Source of the DNA: Collimonas arenae | GTDB taxonomy: Bacteria; Pseudomonadota; Gammaproteobacteria; Burkholderiales; Burkholderiaceae_D | Assembly: GCF_000786695.1 (NCBI RefSeq) | Contig: NZ_CP009962.1 | Location: 2,604,001 to 2,668,000, forward strand | Length of the DNA stretch: 64,000 nucleotides | Direction of reading: 5' to 3' | Part shown: positions 47,855 through 56,791 of the stretch, piece after piece | Numbering within the stretch: position 1 is the stretch's first letter | Layout of the letters: each line of letters opens with the position of its first letter | The notes under the pieces: model-generated | What the model was told of the DNA's origin: nothing | Database searches by the model: none | The model's input: only the letters and a program-made list of their open reading frames with translations | Translations under genes and position numbers: made by a program

Positions 47855-48544
47855 TCAGGCATGGTCCAGGGCGATGCCGAATTGCTCCGCCAATGCGTTG
47901 CGGCCCTCGGTGGTGATCGCCACCACGCGCGAATGTTTGCTGCGGGTGAGCCAACCCAGTTCTATCATGCGCTTGGCCAGGGTTGCGCCTAGCGCCCCCG
48001 CCAGATGGTCGCGGCGTTCGCTCCAGTCGAGGCAAGGGTAGGCAAATTGACGCCGGCTCTTTTGCAGCGCCTGGACATCGATGCCAAAGTCGTTGAACCA
48101 GGCTTCTCCCGGCTCGGACAGCGAAAACGTACCATCTTCATTATCCAGCAAGCCACGCTCTACCAGTACTTCAGTCAGACGCGTACCGAGTTTTCCGGCC
48201 AGATGGTCGTAGCAGAAACGCGCCGTGCAGATCGCATCGTTGCCAGTTGCGGGACCGACACGCTTGCGTTTCGGGGCAAACACCATCAACGACTCGATCA
48301 GCCGCGCCACTTCCGGTGAGGACAGCCGAAAATACTTATGCCGTCCCTGGCTGGTCATCTCCAGCAAACGGTCTTCCACTAGCTGTTTCAGATGGCTGGT
48401 TGCGGTAGCCGGCTTGATCTCGGTGCCATAGGCCAGCTCCTTGGCGGTCAGGGCGCGTCCCTCCATCAGCAGCGCCAACATCTGAATGCGGGTAGGATCG
48501 CCGATGGTGCGGGCGAGTCGGCTAAGGTCGGGTTCGTTGTCCAT
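47855..48544 (-). CDS. ArsR-type winged-helix regulator
   Basis: 229 aa from ATG 48544; the frame open to 48772 has no protein-like start. An ArsR winged helix spans about residues 5-90 (IGDPTRIQMLALLMEGRALTAKELA, TATSHLKQL, QGRHKYFRLSSPEVARLIESL). A longer C-terminal domain follows, with ICTARFCYDHLAGKLG, found in a subclass of ArsR-like proteins. The Cys pair could bind metal or sense a reactive ligand. No clear RBS. It is divergent from an MFS exporter with a 15-bp palindrome between, and upstream of the His-rich DMT gene. Confidence 0.86.
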   Translation of the reverse strand: MDNEPDLSRLARTIGDPTRIQMLALLMEGRALTAKELAYGTEIKPATATSHLKQLVEDRLLEMTSQGRHKYFRLSSPEVARLIESLMVFAPKRKRVGPATGNDAICTARFCYDHLAGKLGTRLTEVLVERGLLDNEDGTFSLSEPGEAWFNDFGIDVQALQKSRRQFAYPCLDWSERRDHLAGALGATLAKRMIELGWLTRSKHSRVVAITTEGRNALAEQFGIALDHA

Positions 48545-48598
48545 AGTTTGATGGTAACCGTACTGTTGTTGTGTGACAAGCGAACCGCCGTGGATCAG

Positions 48599-48613
48599 AA
48601 TCAAGTCTTGATT
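48599..48613. promoter_or_regulatory. Perfect palindrome, candidate ArsR-type operator
   Basis: AATCAAG T CTTGATT is a perfect 7-1-7 inverted repeat lying 13 bp before the MFS start and 55 bp upstream of the regulator start. ArsR-family operators are typically short AT-rich dyads of this size overlapping promoters. Assignment is by position only. Confidence 0.45.
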
Positions 48614-48626
48614 ACTCAGGTATCGG

Positions 48627-50060
48627 ATGGAAAAAATGACTTCTCCCCAAGCGTTATCGACGGTCTCATCGACGCCTTCGGTTGCAAATGAAGCAACTGC
48701 CGCAGTCAAGTGGACAATCGCCGCAAGTAGTTTCGCTTTCATCATCGTCCAGCTTGACGTCACCATCGTCAACGTCGCCTTGCCGCAAATCGGTGTCGAT
48801 CTCGGCGCGCGCGTCTCAGCGCTGCAATGGGTGGTGGATGCCTATACGCTCGGCTTTGCGGTATTTCTGCTTTCAGCTGGTGCCTTGGGTGACAAATTCG
48901 GATCGAAACGGCTGTTTTTGGCCGGCTTTCTGTTGTTTGCCATGGCATCCCTGGCGTGCGGCCTGGCACCGAACGCCGCCTTCCTGAACATTGCCCGGGC
49001 GATCCAGGGCATAGGTGCCGCGTTGCTGGTACCGAGCTCGCTGGCGATCCTGAATCACGCTTGCGCCCATGACAAGAAACTGCTGGCCAAAGCCATCGGC
49101 CTGTGGACCGCCGCCGGCGGCGTCTCGATCGCGGCTGGGCCGGTGATCGGAGGTCTGTTGCTGGCGACAGCGGGATGGCGCAGCATTTTTCTGGTCAACC
49201 TGCCGATATGCGCGTTCGGCTTTTTGCTCACTATACGGGTAGTGCCCGCGATCGCGGCAAGCACGCATGTGCGCTCTTTCGATCCGCTCGGGCAGTTATT
49301 GGCGATCATTACGCTGACCGCGTTGGTGGGCGGGGTAATTGAATTCCATCCGCTAGGGATGCAGCATCCGCTGGTTATCGCTGGATTTGGCGTTGCCTTA
49401 ATCGCTGGCGCGGCTTTCATCATGGTGGAGCGCAAGGTACAACATCCGATGTTGCCGCTGAATTTCTTTCACCAGACCAGTTTTAGCGCAGCGGTGCTGT
49501 TTGGAGTGCTGGTCAATTTTTCCTATTACGGCGTGATTTTCGTCATTAGCTTCTATCTGCAAAAAGTGCAGAACTACAGCGTGGTACAAGCCGGGCTGGC
49601 CTTCCTGCCGTTGACCGGTACTTTCATTTTCTCCAACCTGGTGAGTGGCTGGCTGATCGGCAAGGCTGGAATCCGTCTGCCGATGATGCTAGGCGGCCTG
49701 ATCGGCGCCTTGGGATACGGTTTGCTGGGCAGCATCGGCATAGCAAGCCACGCCAGTTTCCTGCACATGCTGCCCGGCTTCATACTGATCCCTGCCGGGA
49801 TGGGGCTAGCGGTGCCGGCCATGACCACTTCGATCTTGTCGAGCGTGGAAAAGAGCAGGGCAGGCACTGCTTCAGCAGTGTTGAATACCGCCAGGCAGGT
49901 TGGCGGTGCGGTCGGCGTCGCGGTATTCGGCGCACTGGTGAGTGATGGCGTAGCCGGCGACATGACCAGCGGCGTCAGGATCGCGTTGGCGACGGCGACA
50001 GTGCTCTTGTTGATTGCGGCAGGAATGGGTTACCTGGTCAAGCCGAAAACCGCAGCATAG
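48627..50060 (+). CDS. MFS drug:H+ antiporter (DHA2/EmrB-QacA type)
   Basis: 477 aa with about 14 hydrophobic helices. Helix 1 and motif D1 region FIIVQLDVTIVNVALPQIG, motif A GALGDKFGSKRLFLAGFLLF, and LLVPSSLAILNHA with motif C-like GPVIGGLLL mark a DHA2 exporter. A second in-frame ATG lies at 48636. It is divergent from the ArsR-type regulator, which probably controls it. Substrate unknown; drugs, dyes or secondary metabolites are typical. Confidence 0.9.
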   Translation: MEKMTSPQALSTVSSTPSVANEATAAVKWTIAASSFAFIIVQLDVTIVNVALPQIGVDLGARVSALQWVVDAYTLGFAVFLLSAGALGDKFGSKRLFLAGFLLFAMASLACGLAPNAAFLNIARAIQGIGAALLVPSSLAILNHACAHDKKLLAKAIGLWTAAGGVSIAAGPVIGGLLLATAGWRSIFLVNLPICAFGFLLTIRVVPAIAASTHVRSFDPLGQLLAIITLTALVGGVIEFHPLGMQHPLVIAGFGVALIAGAAFIMVERKVQHPMLPLNFFHQTSFSAAVLFGVLVNFSYYGVIFVISFYLQKVQNYSVVQAGLAFLPLTGTFIFSNLVSGWLIGKAGIRLPMMLGGLIGALGYGLLGSIGIASHASFLHMLPGFILIPAGMGLAVPAMTTSILSSVEKSRAGTASAVLNTARQVGGAVGVAVFGALVSDGVAGDMTSGVRIALATATVLLLIAAGMGYLVKPKTAA

Positions 50061-50177
50061 AAGTTGGCATTTTTTTGCGTTTTTTTAAAAAACATTGTGA
50101 CGGCTGGGTGGAAGCGCTTCTACAATTGCTGGCAACGCAACTGCATGTAGCAAGCCATATTCACCCAGGAGCCATGA

Positions 50178-50792
50178 ATGAAAAAACGCCAGTTCATTTC
50201 GACCGCCGCTGCATCCATCGCCAGCGCTTTGGGCGCGTCTGCATTGCCCGCATTGGCTGTAAATAGCGCCATCCAGGATGCCAAGCCGACCGGTCCGGCC
50301 ATCCTCACCATCGCCGGCGCCATCGATCGAAGCAACCGAGGTCCCACCGATCCCGTGATCGACCAGATGATGCACAAGCAAAATGTGAAATTCAACCGTG
50401 CCTTCACATTCGACCTCGCCGCATTGGGCAAGCTGCCGCAAGTTACCATTAATCCGACCATGGAATACGATGGCAAGCCGCATCAGCTGCGCGGCCCGCG
50501 CCTGGCCGAAGTGCTCGATACGCTCGGCGCTAGCAAGGCGGCAGGTACGCAGATCGTGTTCCATTCGGTTGACGGCTACATGCCGCAGATCGGCTTCGAT
50601 CAGCTACGCAAACAAGGCTATATCCTGGCGACGCAGATTGACGGCATGCCATTGGCCATAGGCGGCTTCGGTCCGATCTTCGCCATCTACGACGCCGACC
50701 GGGTTCCTGAAATGGCGCAAAAGCCGCTTGGGCAACGGTTTGCGCTTTGTCCTTGGGGGTTGTATTGCGTTGAGGTGATTGCTGGGAAGTGA
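50178..50792 (+). CDS. Exported SUOX-fold (molybdopterin-oxidoreductase-like) protein
   Basis: 204 aa with a signal peptide (residues 1-28, ALPALA). The mature part follows the sulfite-oxidase-like Moco fold pattern: LAALGKLPQVTINPTMEYDGKPHQLRGPRLAEVLDTLGA and GYMPQIGFDQLRK. The cysteine that ligates Mo in YedY/SUOX enzymes is not found in the equivalent region; the only cysteines are near the C-terminus (ALCPWGLYC). It is much shorter than YedY. Probably a cofactor-free relative of unknown role. RBS CAGGAG. Confidence 0.8.
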   Translation: MKKRQFISTAAASIASALGASALPALAVNSAIQDAKPTGPAILTIAGAIDRSNRGPTDPVIDQMMHKQNVKFNRAFTFDLAALGKLPQVTINPTMEYDGKPHQLRGPRLAEVLDTLGASKAAGTQIVFHSVDGYMPQIGFDQLRKQGYILATQIDGMPLAIGGFGPIFAIYDADRVPEMAQKPLGQRFALCPWGLYCVEVIAGK

Positions 50793-51202
50793 TAGGGCGT
50801 CTTCAACCAAACAATGTGCCATTGCACGGCCAGACCCTTCACACACTTACTTGACCACATCATCTCGAATACGCCTGCGTATCGTTCGTCGCGCATAACT
50901 TCTCCCTAAGTTATCGGCCAAGGAGCACCTGGGATACGGTGGCGATTCTCGGTGAACTTATTAAGCTTATTAAGCTTGAGAGCGAATGATTGCTTTTCGA
51001 CTCATGACTCCTGGGGCGCATTGCTCATCATTTCACTGTCCGCTGATCCCCGACTTTTTCAATGACAATGCAGCAACTTCAGTCTTCTCAAGCGACTGCA
51101 GATTTATTTATTATGTTGCAATTTTTGTGTTGTTGCTCTGATGCAATTTGGCAGATTGCAAATGTGTTAAAAAATAAATTAAAACGAATGCAGGGAGAGC
51201 AA
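50793..51202. other. Spacer, no gene seen
   Basis: 410 bases, AT-rich towards the end. A short direct repeat TTATTAAGC occurs near 50958-50978. A frame reaching back from the next gene to 51062 is not supported by an RBS or protein-like residues. No terminator is seen. Confidence 0.4.
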
Positions 51203-51598
51203 ATGTTAAAAAGAATATCGATAATTCTTGCTGTGGTTGTCAGTCTGGGGCTTTCAGCGTGTGCAGTGGAGACGGCTCCAGCCAAGATTGCTCTGGTGAC
51301 GTCAACCCAGGCGCCAGCGCAGATTCGTGTTTTGAAGAAAGCGCATATCACCCTGGATACTGGTTACGAACGCGACATAGCGCTGGATTCCATTTGGCGT
51401 TATGCAGGCGATTTGCCGCAGGGACAGGTATTTCGTCCGGTCAAGAGCGTATTCACGATTGAAGGCCTGCAAGTACATGAAGCCTATCTGGTGATTTCCG
51501 AGGCTGCTCTGGTCGGATTTTATCTGCCTGGTGAATCAAATTATTCCGCTTTATCCCACCACGTAGCATTAACCATAGGAAATGTCTCAAATGATTAA
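51203..51598 (+). CDS. Hypothetical lipoprotein
   Basis: 131 aa from ATG 51203, chosen for GGGAGA upstream and because a lipoprotein signal starts there (lipobox LSAC, Cys20). The mature part has no known domain; it contains ITLDTGYERDIALDSIWRYAGDLPQGQVFRPV. It overlaps the next lipoprotein gene by 8 bases, so the two are coexpressed and may work together in the envelope. Confidence 0.78.
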   Translation: MLKRISIILAVVVSLGLSACAVETAPAKIALVTSTQAPAQIRVLKKAHITLDTGYERDIALDSIWRYAGDLPQGQVFRPVKSVFTIEGLQVHEAYLVISEAALVGFYLPGESNYSALSHHVALTIGNVSND

Positions 51599-52046
51599 AT
51601 TGTCCCGCCCATTGTTTGTCGCAGCAGCACTGGCCGTGCTGTTGAGTGGTTGCGCAGCTAGTGGCGCAAAATATTCGGACATGGCGAGTTCCATTCCAAC
51701 CCTGAAGGCAGATCAAGGCCGGATTTATTTCTTCCGTTCTTCTTCAATGATGGGTGCCGCGATTCAGCCGGAAGTTCGTTTGAATCAGACGGTCGTGGGT
51801 AAATCGCAACCGGGTGGTTTCTTCTACGTTGATCGCCCTGCTGGCCAATACGTGGCAGCCAGTTCTACCGAAGTCGAAAAAACCTTGAGCTTTGCGCTGG
51901 ATGCCGGCGAAACCAAATACGTACGGACCTCTGTATCGATGGGATTGTTGGCGGGACACGTCAACCCGACTTTGGAAACGCAAGAGATAGCTACCAAGGA
52001 ATTGCCTTCGCTCAGTTTTACCGGTGATACGGCTGCAGCCAAGTAA
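51591..52046 (+). CDS. DUF2846 family lipoprotein
   Basis: 151 aa. Lipobox LSGC with Cys21. The mature protein carries the DUF2846 pattern: GRIYFFRSSSMMGAAIQPEVRLN, then GFFYVDRPAGQYVAASSTEVEKTLSFAL and DAGETKYVRTS. Start 51591 is preferred over 51582 since AGGAA lies 9 nt upstream of the former and touches the latter. Function of the family is unknown. Terminator 37 bp downstream. Confidence 0.86.
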   Translation: MIKLSRPLFVAAALAVLLSGCAASGAKYSDMASSIPTLKADQGRIYFFRSSSMMGAAIQPEVRLNQTVVGKSQPGGFFYVDRPAGQYVAASSTEVEKTLSFALDAGETKYVRTSVSMGLLAGHVNPTLETQEIATKELPSLSFTGDTAAAK

Positions 52047-52082
52047 TTGGTCAGTTTGTTATCTGCGGTAGTTCGAACTATA

Positions 52083-52110
52083 AAGCGGCTTTGCGTAAGC
52101 CGCTTTTTTA
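52083..52110 (+). terminator. Rho-independent terminator
   Basis: AAGCGGCTT / AAGCCGCTT stem with a short loop (TGCGT) and a T-run, 37 bp after the DUF2846 lipoprotein stop. Confidence 0.9.
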
Positions 52111-52270
52111 TTTTCCTCGCATCTTTGAAGGTACGCATGAAGCACGGAAGCACACAAAGGCGCGGGGGCAGGTAGAGATAATCCGGGCTTCCCGGACAGA
52201 AAAATATAGTCCCAGGGCGCCCATGTTCCAAGTAGATCGCAGGCGTCAAGACGGTGCGATCAATCCCGTA

Positions 52271-52561
52271 TCAATTGCTGGTGATCACAATGCAGCCATG
52301 CATAATCCTGACCGCGACTGGTGAATAAGGTGAAAACCCAGCACGCTCGATTCCCTTCCCGTTAAGACGAATCCACAAAATCTCTGGATCCTCTTCCTGA
52401 TAAAAGGAAGCTGTGAGCCTCCTCGCTTCGTCAACGGTAGCGGGATCGGGAATGGTTTGTGTGGGATTTTGTTTGGCGAGGTCGGGCGGTTGCGGCGACG
52501 CGTCATTGAAATGATGATGCAGGCGCGAAATATTTTTTTGAGGTGTGCGTGTGCTAGTCAT
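52271..52561 (-). CDS. SymE-like (type I toxin family) protein
   Basis: 96 aa from ATG 52561, preceded by AGGAG 6 nt upstream; the longer frame is not supported. The C-terminal half (about 48-96) matches the SymE/AbrB-like pattern: RLTASFYQ, ILWIRLNGKGIERAGFSPYSPVAVRIMHGCIVI. E. coli SymE is an SOS-induced protein first described as an RNA-cleaving toxin repressed by the antisense RNA SymR, and later as a nucleoid-associated protein. The N-terminal half is low-complexity and not conserved with SymE. No LexA box is seen upstream. An antisense RNA cannot be proved from sequence. Confidence 0.75.
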   Translation of the reverse strand: MTSTRTPQKNISRLHHHFNDASPQPPDLAKQNPTQTIPDPATVDEARRLTASFYQEEDPEILWIRLNGKGIERAGFSPYSPVAVRIMHGCIVITSN

Positions 52562-52712
52562 TGCGGACTCCTTTGTTAGCGTTAAGTCGCTTCCCGCTGC
52601 AAAACGGGAGGGCGGCAGATAGCAAGGTTTGCAGACCGGTAACAAAGGCACCCGGCAGCCCGAAGGCTCCCCACCATCGCCGCCCATAGAGAACGCGCAA
52701 AGGTGTACACAC

Positions 52713-52735
52713 AAAAAAACCGCATTGCGCGGTTT
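52713..52735 (-). terminator. Rho-independent terminator after the ClpP-like autotransporter
   Basis: On the minus strand AAACCGC / GCGGTTT with a 5-nt loop is followed by seven T (A-run at 52713-52719 on the plus strand). It lies about 205 bp beyond the autotransporter stop. The bases between hold no gene that I can support. Confidence 0.75.
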
Positions 52736-52940
52736 GTGCGCTTTGTTAATCAGGCTGCAAAACCCGGCCCCTTCTTTTTCAGGGACGTGTCACTATAATC
52801 GCTATTCCAACCGCTGACAATCCTGCCAGTCCCGTCCGCAAGTTCAGGATTGCTCGGCGAACCTGAATTCACCCGAGTCCCGATTGCGGATCCGCTTCAA
52901 CTGTCTTAAGCCCGCGCTAAACCTCGAGACAAGACAAGCT

Positions 52941-55900
52941 TCACCAGCTATATCGCATCCCCGCAGCCACACCATGATCCTGGCTGCGTGCGGCGATATC
53001 CCCCGTATAGTCAACCAGGAAAGCCCAGGCGCCGCTACGATGAGCCATTACCCCCAGATTGAGTTGCAGATGGTCGCGGCCAGCCTCTGGCCCGCGCACG
53101 GTAAATGTTCCTGCCTCGAGGGTATTGGCGAAGCTGTTGGTGAAATGACCCGAGTTGCTGTTGAAGGCGTGCTGTAGCAGGACACGGGCGTGCGGCGTCC
53201 AACTGGCGGGTGTGCCGGATTCGGTCGTCGTCAAGGTAAAAGTCTTGGCGACTTGCAGGCCTGCGCCTATGCGGCTATCCAGGACTTGACCGGCATGTAC
53301 CGACAGGGCGATGGACGGATCGCTGGCGTTATCCTGAAAATCGACGCTTGGCAGGCGCACCAGATCGACGGTTGGCAGGATAGGTTGCCACAGCCAGCCT
53401 TGCTGGTCTTGCAGGTTCCAGCCATGTTCCAGATGCAGGGAGAAGGCGCTGCCGGTATTGCGCGCCTGGGCTTGTGCGGAGAATGGCAGTTGCGATGCGC
53501 TCAGGTCTACCGAACGCGTGGCGGAGCTGTTGAGATGGGTGATGCCGGCGAACGCATCCACGTAGTGGCGCTCGTTGGTGTAGCGCAGGTAAAGGCGGCC
53601 ATCTATGGCATTGGCCTGGCCGCGGTAACCGTTGTCGGCGCCGTTGACATTTTGTGTGCCATAACCAAGTGCAGCGCCCCATATCATGTGCTCGTTGGCG
53701 CGCAGGTCCAGGCCCAGCATCAACCCGGCGCTGTCTTGGCGCCAGGCCGACATCTGATCCTGGCCGTTGAGATGGCCGTAGTGGCCGAATACGCGACCCC
53801 ACAGATTAACGTCCTTGTTTGCTGCGCCGGATTTAGCTGCGGCGTCATCGCCGCCACCGTCACCCCCCAGGTAGCTCAAGACGCCGGCGGCATCGACAGC
53901 ACGGCCGGGATTGCCTGAGTTCAGCGGTATCGCTGCCGCTGTAGCGGCGGTGACTTGCTGCTCGGCGCTGCGATCTGGCGCTGACAGATGCTGGGTCAAG
54001 GCTGTGCTGAAATCGTTGATCAGGTATAGCGCGGCGCTACGCTGGGCGGCGTAGCCGGCGCCTTCGATCTGTTGGCGTACGTGCGTGGCCTGGGCGTTGG
54101 TCGAAAATTGCAGGGCGCCCAGAAGTGGTGACAGCGCCGAACTGTCTTGCCGGGAGGCGTTGCTAAGCGCAGTGCCCAAATCGCAACCGGCGCGGTTGCA
54201 GAGAGCGTGCTTGCCGAGGAAGGCATCGTCCGCCGTCAGCGTGATGCCTTTGTCCTGCTGCAGGTGATAGCTGATCAGTGAGTCGGCGAAGGGTTGGAAG
54301 GCGATCTTCTGGGCGTCGTCGGCGGTGGGGTCGATATCGTAGCCGGCGACAGGGTTGCCTTGGGCATCGGCGCGCACCAGATGCGTGAACTGGCTGGGTG
54401 CGAAATTCTGCTCCAGTAAATAGGCTTTGGTGGACAGCATTTTTTCATATTCGGCCAGCTTTGCTGCCGTCAGCGATTGGAAGGCGGCTGGATTATTGGA
54501 ACGTAGCCATCCAAGCCACGTGGTGAGTTCGCCTTTCAGCAGTGCATAGACCTTGCCGGTCGGGTAAAAGCCGGGCTTGATGTTGAGGGCGAGAGAGGAG
54601 CGCGGGCTGATGAGCAGGAATCCGCCTCTGTAGAACTGGAAGTCCCCCAGGTAGGAACCGCTATTTTTGTCCGAGGGCACGATCGTGCTTTCGAAGCGCA
54701 GCGGCGCACGCGTCTGGTCTGGTTTGACATCCAACGCCAAGGTCGCGTCATCCAAGTTGACTTGCGTACTTGAGAAATTTTTGCCGCTGCCGTCTCCAGG
54801 ACGTCCGGTGACTTCCAGGTCGCCGGTAGCATGCAGGACAGCTCCTTGCCGAAGCCAGAGCTGCGGCGTGTTCGTATTCTTTGAGTACATCTGGCCGATA
54901 TAGCCGCTGCCTTCGAGCACGCCGCCGCTGCCTATGTAGTTCTGGACGACATTGAGCGTGCCGCCGTCGAGTAACAAACGTCCGTTCTGGATCATCAGGC
55001 TATCGGCTGCACCTTGTTCATTCTTGTGCAGACTCCATGTCGCGCCATTGGTGACTGAGATTACGCCGTAGGCATTTTCGATGGATTGGGCGCCGGCGTC
55101 GATCAGCGTACCGGCGCTGTCGATGGTCGCCAGATCTTTGCTCAGGCGTGAATTGGGATCTTTCAGAAACCCCAAAATTTGCGCGGTCGTGTAGCTCCTG
55201 ATGAACGCATTCAGGACGAGTCTCTTGACGGTGCTTTTTGTCCCCACCGGATCGTCGTTATAGACAGACCGCAATTCATCTTGCTGGCTCGCCTGTTTGA
55301 AGAAACCATCACCAGAAATCGAGATGCCGTAATTGAGCAGTAGCTTCTCGAAAGGCGTAAACGGATCGCGCGCGCCAGGATTGTCGAGGTTGGAATAATT
55401 GGGATTGATATTGCCCGAGACATCTTTGCTAATGACCAGCGTATCGTTGGTGGTCTCCGGTTTTCGCTGTGTGATGAAGCTGGTGTTGTAGACGTCGTTC
55501 TGTGGATAGGCCCGGTACTGATCCGGTTTGCTGCAATCCGAATGGCACCAGTAGATTCCTGGATTTTTGCCGGAGGCCGGGTCCCATATCCTGGCAAAGG
55601 ATGCGCCGTGATCGCTGAAGGCGTCCTTGACCAGGGTGTTGTCTTGGCCTGTGGTGCCGAGACCTTTTACAAAGAATTCGTACCAATCTTTCTGCGTCTT
55701 TGCATCCGCATAGGCGTCGCCCATGCTGACGCCGTGGATGCCGATGAACTGGCCGACCGAATCGCTGACCGGCGTATGCGCCATCCAGGGCTGGTCGTTG
55801 TCAGCGAAGGCGCGCTGCGCGCCGCCTATCAGCATGCCTGAGCAAGACGAGATGCAATATCCCGATGCGACCGTCTTTAGCCCCCAGCGGCGCGCCATGT

Positions 55901-56306
55901 CGGCAATTGCGTAACCGGAAAACGTCGCGCCGCCGTTCGAGTTGCGCAGGACCAGCGTATCAATTTTTCTGCCGCTTTCGCGCAGCCGTCCTAGCATGTC
56001 GGCAAACAGGTCGCCATCGTTGACGGTCACATCTCCGGACAGGATGATCTGGTTGCCATTGACATGCATGTTCATGGCGTCGGCGTGCGGGGCGATTGTC
56101 GTCAATCCCAGTGCGCCCAAAATCGCGGCCACCAACTGGCGTTGCTTGAGAAAACTCTGCCACGGCAAATGCGGGAAATAGTTTTTTCTTGAGGACGTAG
56201 AAGCGATGGCAGGCTGCAGAGCCATGGCCGGCGTCACGCCATTTTTTTGCAGGTGAAATTCTTCAAGACGACGTTCAACAACCGATTGCAACCGGATCTT
56301 CGGCAT
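52941..56306 (-). CDS. Autotransporter with N-terminal ClpP-like domain
   Basis: 1121 aa. An unusually long N-terminal region (about 55 residues) precedes the hydrophobic core of the signal peptide (LVAAILGALGLTTIAPHADA, cleavage near 77). Residues about 80-200 look like a ClpP/crotonase-fold domain: GDVTVNDGDLFADMLGRL, LVLRNSNGGATFSGYAIADMARR, and ASGYCISSCSGMLIGGAQR, where Ser153 in the C-x-S-x-C motif and His177 (WMAHTP) are candidate catalytic residues. A beta-helix-like middle (about 400-600) and a barrel (about 830-1121, terminal YSW) follow. RBS AAAGGGAG. Protease activity is inferred, not shown. Confidence 0.88.
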   Translation of the reverse strand: MPKIRLQSVVERRLEEFHLQKNGVTPAMALQPAIASTSSRKNYFPHLPWQSFLKQRQLVAAILGALGLTTIAPHADAMNMHVNGNQIILSGDVTVNDGDLFADMLGRLRESGRKIDTLVLRNSNGGATFSGYAIADMARRWGLKTVASGYCISSCSGMLIGGAQRAFADNDQPWMAHTPVSDSVGQFIGIHGVSMGDAYADAKTQKDWYEFFVKGLGTTGQDNTLVKDAFSDHGASFARIWDPASGKNPGIYWCHSDCSKPDQYRAYPQNDVYNTSFITQRKPETTNDTLVISKDVSGNINPNYSNLDNPGARDPFTPFEKLLLNYGISISGDGFFKQASQQDELRSVYNDDPVGTKSTVKRLVLNAFIRSYTTAQILGFLKDPNSRLSKDLATIDSAGTLIDAGAQSIENAYGVISVTNGATWSLHKNEQGAADSLMIQNGRLLLDGGTLNVVQNYIGSGGVLEGSGYIGQMYSKNTNTPQLWLRQGAVLHATGDLEVTGRPGDGSGKNFSSTQVNLDDATLALDVKPDQTRAPLRFESTIVPSDKNSGSYLGDFQFYRGGFLLISPRSSLALNIKPGFYPTGKVYALLKGELTTWLGWLRSNNPAAFQSLTAAKLAEYEKMLSTKAYLLEQNFAPSQFTHLVRADAQGNPVAGYDIDPTADDAQKIAFQPFADSLISYHLQQDKGITLTADDAFLGKHALCNRAGCDLGTALSNASRQDSSALSPLLGALQFSTNAQATHVRQQIEGAGYAAQRSAALYLINDFSTALTQHLSAPDRSAEQQVTAATAAAIPLNSGNPGRAVDAAGVLSYLGGDGGGDDAAAKSGAANKDVNLWGRVFGHYGHLNGQDQMSAWRQDSAGLMLGLDLRANEHMIWGAALGYGTQNVNGADNGYRGQANAIDGRLYLRYTNERHYVDAFAGITHLNSSATRSVDLSASQLPFSAQAQARNTGSAFSLHLEHGWNLQDQQGWLWQPILPTVDLVRLPSVDFQDNASDPSIALSVHAGQVLDSRIGAGLQVAKTFTLTTTESGTPASWTPHARVLLQHAFNSNSGHFTNSFANTLEAGTFTVRGPEAGRDHLQLNLGVMAHRSGAWAFLVDYTGDIAARSQDHGVAAGMRYSW

Positions 56307-56791
56307 ATAACTCCCTTTGTCAATGGCGCTCCGTGATTGCCGATAGATATAATGGGCAACCCCGGAGACGTAACGCTCCCTTCGGGAGTCTTACTTGATA
56401 TGCCAAGCGAGATTGAAAAAAGGGCCACGCACAGAACAATTATTTATACAAATTTTCTGGCGTCGGTTATTGGATCAGATGGAGAAATGCAATGGCGAGC
56501 GTTGACTGTGTGCCGCAATCAAGTGTGAAATTTAATGTCTTCCACAGCCTGATAAAGAGCCGAATTGTTGAGCTGACCGGCCCCTAACTCCACCGACATA
56601 CCACTCCAGAAATATCCGAAAGCTTTGCGCTCACGTTACGAGCTGTCCGGATCGTTCAACAACACATGGTGTGGGTGAACACGATATTTCGATGACTTGC
56701 TATTGCTAGATTAGACCCTTGTTCCTCCTTATGTCAAAATATGCAACTGACGCTACGTCGATGACGAGAAATTCGGAAACGGAGAAGTAAT
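56307..56791. other. Divergent spacer with structured leader
   Basis: 485 bases between the ClpP-like autotransporter and the glycosyltransferase. On the minus strand a hairpin ACTCCC GAAG GGAG(T/C) (56380-56390) with neighbouring GGTTGCC...GGCAAT pairing (56336-56360) lies in the expected leader of the autotransporter mRNA. It does not match a riboswitch consensus that I know. No gene is supported. Confidence 0.4.

Noticed and set aside
50075..50266. Small frame before the SUOX-fold gene
   Set aside because: No RBS and overlaps the signal peptide coding region in another frame.
53190..53918. 242-codon frame opposite the ClpP-like autotransporter barrel
   Set aside because: Shadow frame with no family resemblance or RBS.
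56400..56450. c-di-GMP (GEMM) riboswitch suggested by CCACGCACAG
   Set aside because: The rest of the GEMM core (GGGCAAACC and the tetraloop helices) is absent.
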